Below the pieces are notes generated by a model, which made no database searches, was not told the DNA's origin, and saw only the letters and a program-made list of their open reading frames with translations. A stretch of 18,169 nt of DNA from Dehalococcoidia bacterium (GTDB lineage Bacteria > Chloroflexota > Dehalococcoidia > GIF9 > AB-539-J10): NCBI GenBank assembly GCA_030626915.1, contig DAOUTC010000007.1, positions 1-18,169 on the forward strand. The letters are read 5' to 3'. Shown piece by piece: positions 6,867 to 14,788 of the stretch. The first letter of the stretch is position 1. The number at the start of each line of letters is the position of its first letter. The translations under genes and the position numbers were made by a program.

Positions 6867-8051
6867 TTACCTTATTAGCCTGCCTATAATATTATACCCT
6901 GCCTCGATGAAAATGTCCGTTCCTTTAGCTTCTGCCTCGGTGAATCTCTGCGCTCCGTTAGGTATAAATCCTGGCCCCCACAGCATAAATGGGACCGGGT
7001 CCCCAATATGTGTCTGAACTTCGATAGGCGTTGAGTGGTCAGGCATGATTAATACCCGGAGGGAATTCTTATCCCAGGAGCGAAGTCGGCTTACAATCTC
7101 TATGTCCACTTTATGGATAGCCTCTATTTTATCATCAATAGAGCCAGCATGAGCAGCCTCATCAGGCGCCTCTACGTGGATAATTACCATGTCATGTCCT
7201 TTAAGCGATTCTAAAGCTCCTGCAGCTTGGGCAGCATAATCATTATTCAGATTGTCAGTCACGCCTAGAATATTTAGCACTTTTATTTCCACCATCCGGG
7301 CTAAGCCTCGCAGAAGGTCGACACCAGATGTCAAGGCAGCATCAAGACCATAAAGCTGCTTGAAAGCTGGCATATCAAGTATTTTACCACTACCCCAGAA
7401 AAGCCAGATCATCGTGACTGGAATATCACCACGCAACCTCCGCGTTACATTTACAGGATGGTTGCGAAGCACAATTTCCGACCTTGCCATAAGGTCTCTT
7501 AATAAATCGCTCCCGGGGCCATGGGGAAGAAACTCATTAATGGGTTTGCGCGGGATATCATGCGGTGGTGTGCAGATAGCCAAAAGCGTATCTTCATGCC
7601 CTTTTATCTTGCATATGTGTCTATAGCTAACCCCGGGATAAAAGTGCACCTCATCGCTACCAAGGCTTTTGTTCAGAGCTGTGATAAGCTCTTGAGCTTC
7701 GTTGGTGTTGATGTAGCCAGAGCTGTAGCTCCACATCTTTCCATTACGAATAGCGACTAAATTGCAGCGGAAAGCGACATCCCCAACCTCGATAGGAATG
7801 TTCATGCTCTCGGCTTCGATAGCACTCCTGCCTTGGTAATAGACTTTCGGGTCGTAACCAAGAATCGACATGCAGGCACAAGCACTGCTAGGTTCCATCC
7901 CCTCCGGGATGGTTCGAGCTAACCCCAGAATGCCTTCCTTTGCCATAGCATCTAGATTTGGAGTGTGCGCCAGCTCCAAACAAGTCTTTCCGCCATAGTC
8001 AGACAAAGGCCAGTCTGCCGCACCATCAATTATTAACACGCAATATTTCAT
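6867..8051 (-). CDS. apgM: ApgM-like phosphomutase, possibly an alternative homoserine kinase
   Basis: This is an alkaline-phosphatase-superfamily protein of the archaeal cofactor-independent phosphoglycerate mutase group, 394 residues. It begins MKYCVLIIDGAADWPL, with the metal-binding Asp at 9, and carries GGKTCLELAHTPNLDAMAKEG, the segment EPSSACACMSILGYDP (53-68) and PDHSTP (337-342) with further metal ligands. ApgM proteins interconvert 3- and 2-phosphoglycerate. A subgroup near threonine genes has been proposed (a TIGRFAM family, as I recall TIGR02535) to be a homoserine kinase. The position 9 bases upstream of aspartate kinase supports that reading. The usual GSDVAN motif around the nucleophilic Ser is SSACAC here: the Ser is kept but the following Asp is lost. 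ATG 8051 lacks a good ribosome site, and the predicted promoter leaves a leader of only about 8 bases. Fold certain, substrate open. Confidence 0.85.
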   Translation of the reverse strand: MKYCVLIIDGAADWPLSDYGGKTCLELAHTPNLDAMAKEGILGLARTIPEGMEPSSACACMSILGYDPKVYYQGRSAIEAESMNIPIEVGDVAFRCNLVAIRNGKMWSYSSGYINTNEAQELITALNKSLGSDEVHFYPGVSYRHICKIKGHEDTLLAICTPPHDIPRKPINEFLPHGPGSDLLRDLMARSEIVLRNHPVNVTRRLRGDIPVTMIWLFWGSGKILDMPAFKQLYGLDAALTSGVDLLRGLARMVEIKVLNILGVTDNLNNDYAAQAAGALESLKGHDMVIIHVEAPDEAAHAGSIDDKIEAIHKVDIEIVSRLRSWDKNSLRVLIMPDHSTPIEVQTHIGDPVPFMLWGPGFIPNGAQRFTEAEAKGTDIFIEAGYNIIGRLIR

Positions 8052-8053
8052 TC

Positions 8054-8082
8054 TTGCTATGAGTAATTAAACCACTTATAAT
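8054..8082 (+). promoter_or_regulatory. Promoter of tRNA-Pro
   Basis: TTGCTA (8054-8059) and a perfect TATAAT (8077-8082) are separated by 17 bases. The mature tRNA starts 13 bases after the -10 box, so the 5' leader removed by RNase P would be short. Confidence 0.7.
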
Positions 8083-8094
8083 AGCTTTAGACAA
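8066..8094 (-). promoter_or_regulatory. Candidate promoter of the phosphomutase/aspartate kinase operon
   Basis: On the minus strand TTGTCT (8094-8089) and TTTAAT (8071-8066) are separated by exactly 17 bases. Transcription would begin near 8059, only about 8 bases before the ATG at 8051, so the message would be nearly leaderless. It overlaps the divergent tRNA promoter. Confidence 0.45.
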
Positions 8095-8690
<596 letters not shown>

Positions 8691-8696
8691 TATAAT
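8691..8696 (+). promoter_or_regulatory. Extended -10 promoter of the cysteine desulfidase gene
   Basis: A perfect TATAAT is preceded by TGT, forming an extended -10 element. It lies 23 bases before the ATG at 8720. No good -35 is present at 17 bases; a TTGAAA lies 11 bases upstream. The predicted leader is about 17 bases and contains AGAGG as ribosome site. Confidence 0.55.
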
Positions 8697-8719
8697 GCTC
8701 AAGAAAGAGGTTACACGCC

Positions 8720-10186
8720 ATGCTTGATATTTCACAACTTTTTGAGCTTGAAATTAAGCCAGCGTTGGGATGCACTGAACCTGTTGCTATTGGCTACACA
8801 ACATCTTTAGCCTATAACGCTATCCTGGGAAGAGTGCCAAGATGGCTAAAGGGCAAGATGCCAATTAAATATGTTACTGATGTCAACCCAGAAGATGTAG
8901 AAATAGACAGGATAGAAGTATCAGTTGACCGAGGAATATTTAAGAATGCACTGGCTGTGGGGATTCCCAGAGCTAAGGGGCAAAAGGGAATTGGCATTGC
9001 TGCTGCAATGGGGCTCTTTTGCTTCCCCGAAGCAGAAGGTAGGGAGATGGCATTATTTGAAACACTCCAGCCAGAAGATTTAGAAAAAGCTAAAACGCTA
9101 ACAGAAAAAGTAAACATCAAATTGATTGCGGGATGGGAGAGAAGCGAAGGTATCCAAATAAGGGCCTTGGTTAAGGTAAAGCACAAGCGACTCCCGGAAA
9201 GAGTGCTCACAGGTATAGCAAAGATTGAAAAGACTCATAGCAATGTAACGTCAATTAGTGTTTATGATTCACTAGGCCAGGTAGCTGAGATTCCTTTGGA
9301 GAAAAAACTAGAGATACAGAGGGAAGACCTTGGTGTAGCGGATAGATTGAAGGGAATGAGCATTTCTGAGATTGTCGCTGAGCTTGAGGCACTCCCTGAG
9401 GATGCCGTGGGAAAAATGATACAGCTAATAGAGATGAATATCGCTGTCTCAGAGGAAGGATTAAAGGGAAGGAAGGGATTAGGAATTGGAGCTACACTGA
9501 GAGATTTGGTAAACCAGGGGTGCTTAGGCGACGATTCCATCACCTCCGCACAGATTATGGTGGCTTCTGCGGCAGATGTTAGAATGGGCGGTTTCGACTA
9601 TCCGGTAATGAGCTGTGCAGGCTCAGGAAATCAAGGAATCACTGCCAGCTTGCCCATCATAGCTGTGGCTCAAAAAAAGGGCTACGATGTAAAGGGATTA
9701 CTGGCGAAGAGGCGAAGCGGACAATTATCTGGAGATGATGAAATGAAGCTGAGCCGGCTTGTGAAGGCGCTTGCTTTATCAAACATAATCACTTGCTACA
9801 TAACCTATCACACAAAATACTTATCAGCTCTATGCGGTTGTGCTATAAAAGCAGGGCTCGGTGCTACTGCTGGCATCGCTTACCTTTTAACCGAATCGGC
9901 TGACAAGGTTGAAACGGCGATACAGAACATGGCTGGGAATATCACCGGGCTTATCTGTGATGGAGGCAAGGAGGGTTGCTCTTTAAAATTGACCACTTCT
10001 GCCTCTGTAGCAATACAAAGCGCTTTATTGGCTATGAGAGGAATTCGAGTTCCTTCAGATAATGGGATTGTAGGTGAAAAAGCAGAGGATACCATACGAA
10101 ATATTGGGAGGGTCTGCCAGGCTATGATTGCCACCGATGCAGCGATTATACGTATTATGGCTGACAAAAGTGGTTTAAAGCTTTGA
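8720..10186 (+). CDS. cyuA: L-cysteine desulfidase family protein (CyuA/YhaM, UPF0597)
   Basis: Characterised members use a [4Fe-4S] cluster to split L-cysteine into pyruvate, ammonia and sulfide; relatives form the catalytic part of iron-sulfur serine dehydratases. The 488-residue protein opens with the family signature EIKPALGCTEPVAIGY (Cys18). The other conserved cysteines are in MSCAGSGNQGI (Cys299), LCGCAIKAGLGATAG (Cys372, Cys374) and ICDGGKEGCSLK (Cys413 and Cys420, seven apart), consistent with a catalytic Cys plus cluster ligands. The protein is some 50 residues longer than enterobacterial members, which run near 430-440. Much of the extra length seems to fall in the first 250 residues. 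The ATG follows AGAGG and an extended -10 box. It stands alone on the plus strand and ends 29 bases from a convergent regulator gene. Substrate could be serine or another amino acid, but cysteine is most likely. Confidence 0.85.
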   Translation: MLDISQLFELEIKPALGCTEPVAIGYTTSLAYNAILGRVPRWLKGKMPIKYVTDVNPEDVEIDRIEVSVDRGIFKNALAVGIPRAKGQKGIGIAAAMGLFCFPEAEGREMALFETLQPEDLEKAKTLTEKVNIKLIAGWERSEGIQIRALVKVKHKRLPERVLTGIAKIEKTHSNVTSISVYDSLGQVAEIPLEKKLEIQREDLGVADRLKGMSISEIVAELEALPEDAVGKMIQLIEMNIAVSEEGLKGRKGLGIGATLRDLVNQGCLGDDSITSAQIMVASAADVRMGGFDYPVMSCAGSGNQGITASLPIIAVAQKKGYDVKGLLAKRRSGQLSGDDEMKLSRLVKALALSNIITCYITYHTKYLSALCGCAIKAGLGATAGIAYLLTESADKVETAIQNMAGNITGLICDGGKEGCSLKLTTSASVAIQSALLAMRGIRVPSDNGIVGEKAEDTIRNIGRVCQAMIATDAAIIRIMADKSGLKL

Positions 10187-10215
10187 GGCATACCTATTAT
10201 GAGTTGATTAACTAT

Positions 10216-11004
10216 TTATCTTTTCCTTAGACTAACGATTTTATAATCCAGATTTTCCTCTTCTAACCTCTGCACCAACACCGGGACTCCTTCCTCTACA
10301 CAAACCACCAGGAAAAGCAAACCGGAATGAGCGGCCTCTATAGCTGCTTCCTTGACACCATAAGCATAATCAGGCTTTATCCCTATCTGTTTTAATGCCA
10401 CCAGAGATTCAATGCCAATTGCTCCTACCAATCTGGCTCTATCTATCTCTTCATTTAATTTAACCAGGTCGGTATTTCTGGAACCCCCCTCTTGTACATT
10501 GGGTATCAGACCAATAGTTATCTCGCCTGTCTTTAGCTTTATCACCCCTTCCACATTGGAGATGCCCACATCCTCACCCTTTTTAGCCTCCGATATAGCT
10601 ATTCCTTTAGCTCCCTTATCGTTCATAACGGGAGAAGCAAGCAATAACCCGTCCTTCATATATAGTGATACTGGTTGCCCTCCAGATAAATCGCCATCAG
10701 CTATAGCTGTAGAAACCGATATATCGCTCACCACCTTGCTCACAAACGAAGAGTAGCTTTGCAATTGCCTCGCCATCCTCAGAATCCAATCTACGCCTTC
10801 TCGAGTCACTTTATACCTGGAGCGACCTTGTGAACTGAGCCAACCATCCTTTATCAATTCTTTAACATACTCGGAAACTGCCTGCGAGGTTATATTTAGC
10901 TTCAGGGCAATATCCTTCTGCTGTATGCTCGGTTGATTTGCCGCTACTTCCAGCAGTATCTGAAACTTAGTGGCTAGATTTTTACTTCGCAGTATCTGTG
11001 CCAT
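10216..11004 (-). CDS. Winged-helix transcriptional regulator, archaeal COG1497 type
   Basis: The 262-residue protein has a winged-helix DNA-binding domain at about residues 10-75. Its sequence TKFQILLEVAANQPSIQQKDIALKLNITSQAVSEYVKELIKDGWL is a classic MarR-like helix-turn-helix, followed by a wing (SRYKVTREGVDWIL). The remaining 180 residues form a separate alpha/beta domain with SGGQPVSLYMKDGLLLASP, GEITIGLIPNVQEGGSRNTDL, LVGAIGIESLVALKQIGIKPDYAYGVKEAAIEAAHSG and a C-terminal segment. I associate this architecture with predicted archaeal regulators of COG1497; the effector is unknown to me. The ATG has no ribosome site and lies 9 bases after an extended -10 box, implying a leaderless message. 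It is convergent with the cysteine desulfidase gene, so control of that gene is a guess from neighbourhood only. Confidence 0.75.
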   Translation of the reverse strand: MAQILRSKNLATKFQILLEVAANQPSIQQKDIALKLNITSQAVSEYVKELIKDGWLSSQGRSRYKVTREGVDWILRMARQLQSYSSFVSKVVSDISVSTAIADGDLSGGQPVSLYMKDGLLLASPVMNDKGAKGIAISEAKKGEDVGISNVEGVIKLKTGEITIGLIPNVQEGGSRNTDLVKLNEEIDRARLVGAIGIESLVALKQIGIKPDYAYGVKEAAIEAAHSGLLFLVVCVEEGVPVLVQRLEEENLDYKIVSLRKR

Positions 11005-11013
11005 ATCAGCAAC

Positions 11014-11019
11014 ATTATA
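11014..11019 (-). promoter_or_regulatory. Extended -10 box giving a leaderless regulator message
   Basis: On the minus strand TATAAT is preceded by TGA (extended -10). Only nine bases separate it from the ATG at 11004, so transcription should start within a few bases of the start codon. No good -35 hexamer is visible. Confidence 0.55.
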
Positions 11020-11052
11020 TCATTTGCTAGCCAGGGCTACACTCTCTATATT

Positions 11053-11095
11053 CGCAGGGAGAGGCTGAAGCCTCTCCCTGCGGGTCTAAAGACCC
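11053..11095. repeat. Strong double hairpin between nth and the regulator gene
   Basis: A perfect 13-bp stem, CGCAGGGAGAGGC (11053-11065) with GCCTCTCCCTGCG (11070-11082), has a TGAA loop on the plus strand. It is followed at once by a second hairpin, GGGTC-TAAA-GACCC (11082-11095). It lies 12 bases past the nth stop on the minus strand. It could stop or protect the nth transcript. Neither strand has a T-run right after it, so it is not a standard intrinsic terminator. It may also be a copy of a dispersed palindromic repeat. Confidence 0.6.
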
Positions 11096-11106
11096 ACAGC
11101 TACAAT

Positions 11107-11751
11107 TTAAACAAGCAAGCTGGGGCAACCTTTCTTCAATACACATTCACCACAGCGAGGCTGCCGAGCATGGCATACCTGCCTGCCGTGTTCTATCATA
11201 TGAAGGTGAAATTGATATACCTTAGATGGAGGGACTTGCTCCTGTAGTAAGTTATGTGCCTTTTCTATGGAAATCCCGGAAGCAATCAAACCTAATCGCC
11301 TGGCTACTCTAAAGATATGTGTATCCACCGGCAAGCATAGCTTCCCCATCCCAAAAAGCAGTATACAGCTAGCAGTTTTGAGGCCCACTCCAGGCAAGCT
11401 CAGCAGGTAGTTCTTAGCCTCAGATATATTCATCAAACTGAGAAAATTAAGGCTAAGGGAACCTTGTTCCTCCTCAATTCTATTAAGCACCTGCTTTATC
11501 CTTACCGCCTTGATTCGAAATAACCCACCAGATTTAATAGCTTGAGCAATATGCTCTACAGGGGCAGAGGCCACATCCTCCCAGCTACCAAAGGCGGATA
11601 GCAGCGAATCGAAAGCTCGGCCTGAATTAACATCCGAGGTATTCTGAGAAAGGATAGTTCCTATAAGCACATCAATCGGCTCTTTACCTGGCTGCCATTC
11701 TAAGGATCCGTATTCCTGCTCCAATAACTTGATGACCTCTTCGATAATCAT
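11107..11751 (-). CDS. nth: Endonuclease III (DNA glycosylase/AP lyase)
   Basis: It removes oxidised pyrimidines from DNA and cuts the abasic strand in base excision repair. The length, 214 residues, matches E. coli Nth (211). The helix-hairpin-helix LLSLPGVGLKTASCILLF holds the catalytic Lys, and LPVDTHIFRVARRLGL holds the catalytic Asp. The C-terminus has the [4Fe-4S] motif C-x6-C-x2-C-x5-C, starting CHARQPRCGEC. Early motifs IGTILSQNTSDVN and the start MIIEEVIKLLEQEYG fit the family. The ATG at 11751 lacks a strong ribosome site. It is divergent from the nucleoside hydrolase gene, with 59 bases between the starts. Confidence 0.95.
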   Translation of the reverse strand: MIIEEVIKLLEQEYGSLEWQPGKEPIDVLIGTILSQNTSDVNSGRAFDSLLSAFGSWEDVASAPVEHIAQAIKSGGLFRIKAVRIKQVLNRIEEEQGSLSLNFLSLMNISEAKNYLLSLPGVGLKTASCILLFGMGKLCLPVDTHIFRVARRLGLIASGISIEKAHNLLQEQVPPSKVYQFHLHMIEHGRQVCHARQPRCGECVLKKGCPSLLV

Positions 11752-11810
11752 TTCTTTGCTTCGCTAAGGAATTCTCATAAAATTTGTGATAGTGTATCTC
11801 ATAAGACCTG

Positions 11811-12740
11811 ATGAAGAAAGTCATTTTGGATATGGACCCCGGCATTGATGATGCCTTAGCTTTGCTCCTGGCCTTAAGGTCACCTGAGATCCAGGTTCTA
11901 GGCATCACTACGGTGGCTGGTAATGCTCCAGTAGAGATGACCAGCGCCAATGCCCGCCGAGTACTGGAATACTTTGAAATGACTAATATCCCTGTAGCAA
12001 CGGGGGCAGCAAAACCATTGAATCACCCTCTAGTCGATGCACTAAATTACCATGGCCCTGATGGGTTAGGTCAATGTGGTTTGCCTCCTCCCAGGCTTCC
12101 ACTACACCCAGCAAAGGCTTGGGATTTTCTTGCTCAGTTAATCTCAGATTCCCAAGCTAATATCATTTTAGTGGCAACAGGACCTCTAACCAACATAGCC
12201 CATGCTTTTCAGCGTTACCCTGAGCTGCCAAAATTTCTAGCCAAATTAGTTCTCATGGGAGGGGCTTACGACCTCACCCCCTTTGGCAAAGGAAATCAAA
12301 CCCCGTTTGCCGAGTTCAACATATGGCAAGACCCAGAAGCAGCCTACATAGTGTTTAGCTGTGGAGCCGATATATCTGCCGTAGGACTGGATATGTCTAT
12401 GGATCCTACAACTTGCTTGAATAGTCAGCATCTAGAGCAAATCAAAACTAGCCACACACCTACTGCGCATTTAACAGCCAAACTAGTGGAATATGCTATA
12501 AAACGCCATGGACGCTGCGAACTTCACGACCCTCTAGCTCTGGCAACATTGCTAGATGCCTCCCTGTTTGATTTTATATCAGTGCCTGTGGAAGTAATTA
12601 CGGGAGATGGCTGGGACCGAGGAATTACACGTATCTTGCCTTTAGAAAAAAGAGATAAGCTGCCTCTGATACAAGTGGCCACTGCAGTGGACGGGCCTCG
12701 CTTTCTAAAGCTGTTTCTATCACGCATATTAGAGGAATGA
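11811..12740 (+). CDS. Inosine-uridine-preferring nucleoside hydrolase family
   Basis: The enzyme hydrolyses the N-glycosidic bond of ribonucleosides to free base and ribose. The 309-residue protein starts with MKKVILDMDPGIDDALALLLAL, the Ca2+-binding DxDxxxDD motif (Asp7, Asp9, Asp13, Asp14) that defines the family. It continues with VLGITTVAGNAPVEMTSANARRVLE, ILVATGPLTNIAHAF, VLMGGAY and AEFNIWQDPEAA. The C-terminal catalytic and metal pair is His239-Asp240 in ELHDPLALATLLDASL. Length and motifs are complete. The gene begins a tight operon; the kinase gene follows one base after its stop. Base preference cannot be told from sequence. The start has only a weak ribosome site. Confidence 0.92.
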   Translation: MKKVILDMDPGIDDALALLLALRSPEIQVLGITTVAGNAPVEMTSANARRVLEYFEMTNIPVATGAAKPLNHPLVDALNYHGPDGLGQCGLPPPRLPLHPAKAWDFLAQLISDSQANIILVATGPLTNIAHAFQRYPELPKFLAKLVLMGGAYDLTPFGKGNQTPFAEFNIWQDPEAAYIVFSCGADISAVGLDMSMDPTTCLNSQHLEQIKTSHTPTAHLTAKLVEYAIKRHGRCELHDPLALATLLDASLFDFISVPVEVITGDGWDRGITRILPLEKRDKLPLIQVATAVDGPRFLKLFLSRILEE

Positions 12741-12741
12741 G

Positions 12742-13734
12742 ATGGTCAAACTAGTAGTATGTGGTGCCATAAACTGGGATGTCTGTTGTTTCGTAGAGCG
12801 TTTACCCGTGCCTGGGGAGGAAGTTACCGTAAAGCATATTACACGGGTGTCTGGAGGAACAGGGGCTAATGTAGCGGTAGCCGCAGCACGTATTTTAGGG
12901 CCTAAACAAGTTGCCCTGATCGGCGCTCTGGGAGAGGATGACATTGCCCAGCAACAAGTAGCCGCCTTAGCTACGGAAGGAGTCATTACTGAAGGGGTCA
13001 ACTCTGTGCCGGGGGAAGAGTCAGGACAGGCTTATATTTTGGTTGACCAAGAGGGACAGAATGTCATTGCCAGTCGCCTGGGAGCGAATGCCAGGCTATG
13101 CCCCGAATATTTAAACAAGTCACCAGTTAGAGGCCTATTGCAGGAATGCCGAGGCATAGTCCTCACCGACCCTCCACTGGAGGTAGCAGCAGAGTTAATA
13201 AACTTGGCAAAACGGCGCAGCATTCCTGTGCTGTGGGACCCTGGGATTTTGATAAGCCAGGGATGGGAAGCATTGCGTCTCCTTGCCAGGCAAACAGACA
13301 TTCTCTTCTTAAACGAAGCGGAGGCAACTGCCCTTTTCGGAATTGCAGAGGTGGACATGAGCTTGCAGCATCTGCAAGAGTTAGAACTCCCTAGCCACGT
13401 GGTGCTCAAACTCGGTGCTCGAGGGGCAACAATGCTTGAACCAGCCACAGGCATAATGATTGAAATTCCTGCCTTACCCCTCAAAGATTTAGGCTTAGAT
13501 GTAATCAACACAGTAGGTTGCGGAGACGTCTTCGTGGGAGCCTTTGCTGCCTACCGGGTTCTAGGAGCCAGTATGCAAAAATCGCTCATCATGGCTAGTG
13601 TAGCGGCAGGTCTTAACGCCACCCAGCCTGAAACTCGAGGCAGTCCTGAGCGGACAACTTTGGAGACAACAGAACAATGCAGCCGCGATTTTGGCTTCAT
13701 AATTCGGGGATATAAGCGCTCTAAAAACTGCTGA
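12742..13734 (+). CDS. PfkB/ribokinase-family carbohydrate or nucleoside kinase
   Basis: PfkB kinases phosphorylate ribose, other sugars or nucleosides with ATP. The 330-residue protein shows the N-terminal signature VSGGTGANVAVAAARILG, the substrate-side segment LIGALGEDDIAQQQVAAL, and the anion hole/catalytic loop NTVGCGDVFVGAF, whose base is Asp262. The usual DTxGAGD is changed: the first Asp is Asn256 and the Ala is Cys260, but the catalytic Asp is kept. Placed one base after the nucleoside hydrolase stop, ribose is the obvious substrate, giving ribose 5-phosphate; a nucleoside or ADP-ribose-like substrate is also possible. The ribosome site GAGGAATGAG overlaps the previous stop, pointing to translational coupling. 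The last 35 residues are unlike usual family ends and may be a specific tail. Confidence 0.88.
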   Translation: MVKLVVCGAINWDVCCFVERLPVPGEEVTVKHITRVSGGTGANVAVAAARILGPKQVALIGALGEDDIAQQQVAALATEGVITEGVNSVPGEESGQAYILVDQEGQNVIASRLGANARLCPEYLNKSPVRGLLQECRGIVLTDPPLEVAAELINLAKRRSIPVLWDPGILISQGWEALRLLARQTDILFLNEAEATALFGIAEVDMSLQHLQELELPSHVVLKLGARGATMLEPATGIMIEIPALPLKDLGLDVINTVGCGDVFVGAFAAYRVLGASMQKSLIMASVAAGLNATQPETRGSPERTTLETTEQCSRDFGFIIRGYKRSKNC

Positions 13735-13752
13735 GTAACCTCTCTCAATAAG

Positions 13753-14691
13753 ATGTCTGATTTTCGGACTCAATTAAAAAGTGGCCTCTACACGGGAATT
13801 AAAAAGGGGTGGAGTAGTTTTGTTTGGATATGCAAAATCGTTGTCCCTGTCTCCTTCCTCGCAGCTCTTATTCAGTGGACTGGTTGGCTAAATCAACTAG
13901 ATTTCTTATTACACCCCATAATGAGCCTGATCAACCTGCCTGCCGCGGCAGCGTTACCAATCATTACTGCAATGGTAGTAAGCTTTTACGCAGCCATCGC
14001 CATCATGGCAGTCCTTCCCTTTACCATCGGACAGATGACATTGATTGCCCTATTCATAATGATCGCCCACATGCTTATTATGGAAGGAATGCTCCAACAC
14101 AAATCTGGTTTTAACATCATCAAAGCAACCCTGGTTCGTATTACCGCAGCTATTTTAACTGTACTCATTGTCTCCCAATTTCTTGGTGATACTAGCCAGA
14201 GCATTGTTTTACCAGCCGATCTTACAGCTCATACTCCTTTTATTGAGGTCCTGAAGAGTTGGACTATTAACATACTAGGCTTGTCCGCCAAAATTTTCGT
14301 AATCATCATGCTAGTTATGATGCTACTGGAGTCTTTACAATCTCTGGGATGGATCAAATATCTGCTCAAGTTTTTCAAGCCTTTCATGAGAATTCTTGGA
14401 CTTTCAAACCAAGCAGTAACGATGTGGGTAGCCGGCGCTGGTTTTGGCCTGTTATATGGAGGAGCCGTTATTATTGAAGAAGCTAAAAAGGCGGCTTTGA
14501 CAAAGGAAGAATTGGAGCATCTTCATATTTCTATTGGTATCAACCATTCTATAGTGGAAGAGACTGCCTTATTCCTAGCATTAGGATTAAATGCTTTCTG
14601 GTTGTTGATACCCCGGTTTGTCACAGCCGCTATAGCAGTTCATACTTGTCGCGCTATACAATATCTTAAGAGCAAATCACTTCCCAGGTGA
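13753..14691 (+). CDS. Gate-domain (nucleoside recognition/SpmA-SpmB-like) membrane protein
   Basis: A 312-residue polytopic inner-membrane protein with about eight hydrophobic segments in two similar halves. The first half runs from IVVPVSFLAALIQWTGWLNQL to about residue 140, the second from LKSWTINILGLSAKIFVIIML. Each half resembles the Gate domain found in nucleoside transporters and SpmA/SpmB proteins. The second half has MWVAGAGFGLLYGGAVIIEEAKK and INHSIVEETALFLALG, with conserved acidic residues in the membrane typical of this fold. It lies 18 bases after the kinase gene in the same direction, so it is probably a nucleoside importer for the hydrolase and kinase, although transport has not been shown for most of the family. 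The ribosome site is poor. Confidence 0.8.
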   Translation: MSDFRTQLKSGLYTGIKKGWSSFVWICKIVVPVSFLAALIQWTGWLNQLDFLLHPIMSLINLPAAAALPIITAMVVSFYAAIAIMAVLPFTIGQMTLIALFIMIAHMLIMEGMLQHKSGFNIIKATLVRITAAILTVLIVSQFLGDTSQSIVLPADLTAHTPFIEVLKSWTINILGLSAKIFVIIMLVMMLLESLQSLGWIKYLLKFFKPFMRILGLSNQAVTMWVAGAGFGLLYGGAVIIEEAKKAALTKEELEHLHISIGINHSIVEETALFLALGLNAFWLLIPRFVTAAIAVHTCRAIQYLKSKSLPR

Positions 14692-14788
14692 TTCTCCATA
14701 GTATGGCTCTTGTGTATAACTTATTTAAGCTCATCTCTTAATAGGAGCCACAAGGTAATTGTTAAGAAGGCAAGAGAGGAATGACCCC

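Noticed and set aside
11684..11950. An 88-codon minus-strand frame across the nth/nucleoside hydrolase divergent region
   Set aside because: It is antisense to the start of the nucleoside hydrolase and out of frame with nth; both of those genes have complete catalytic motifs.
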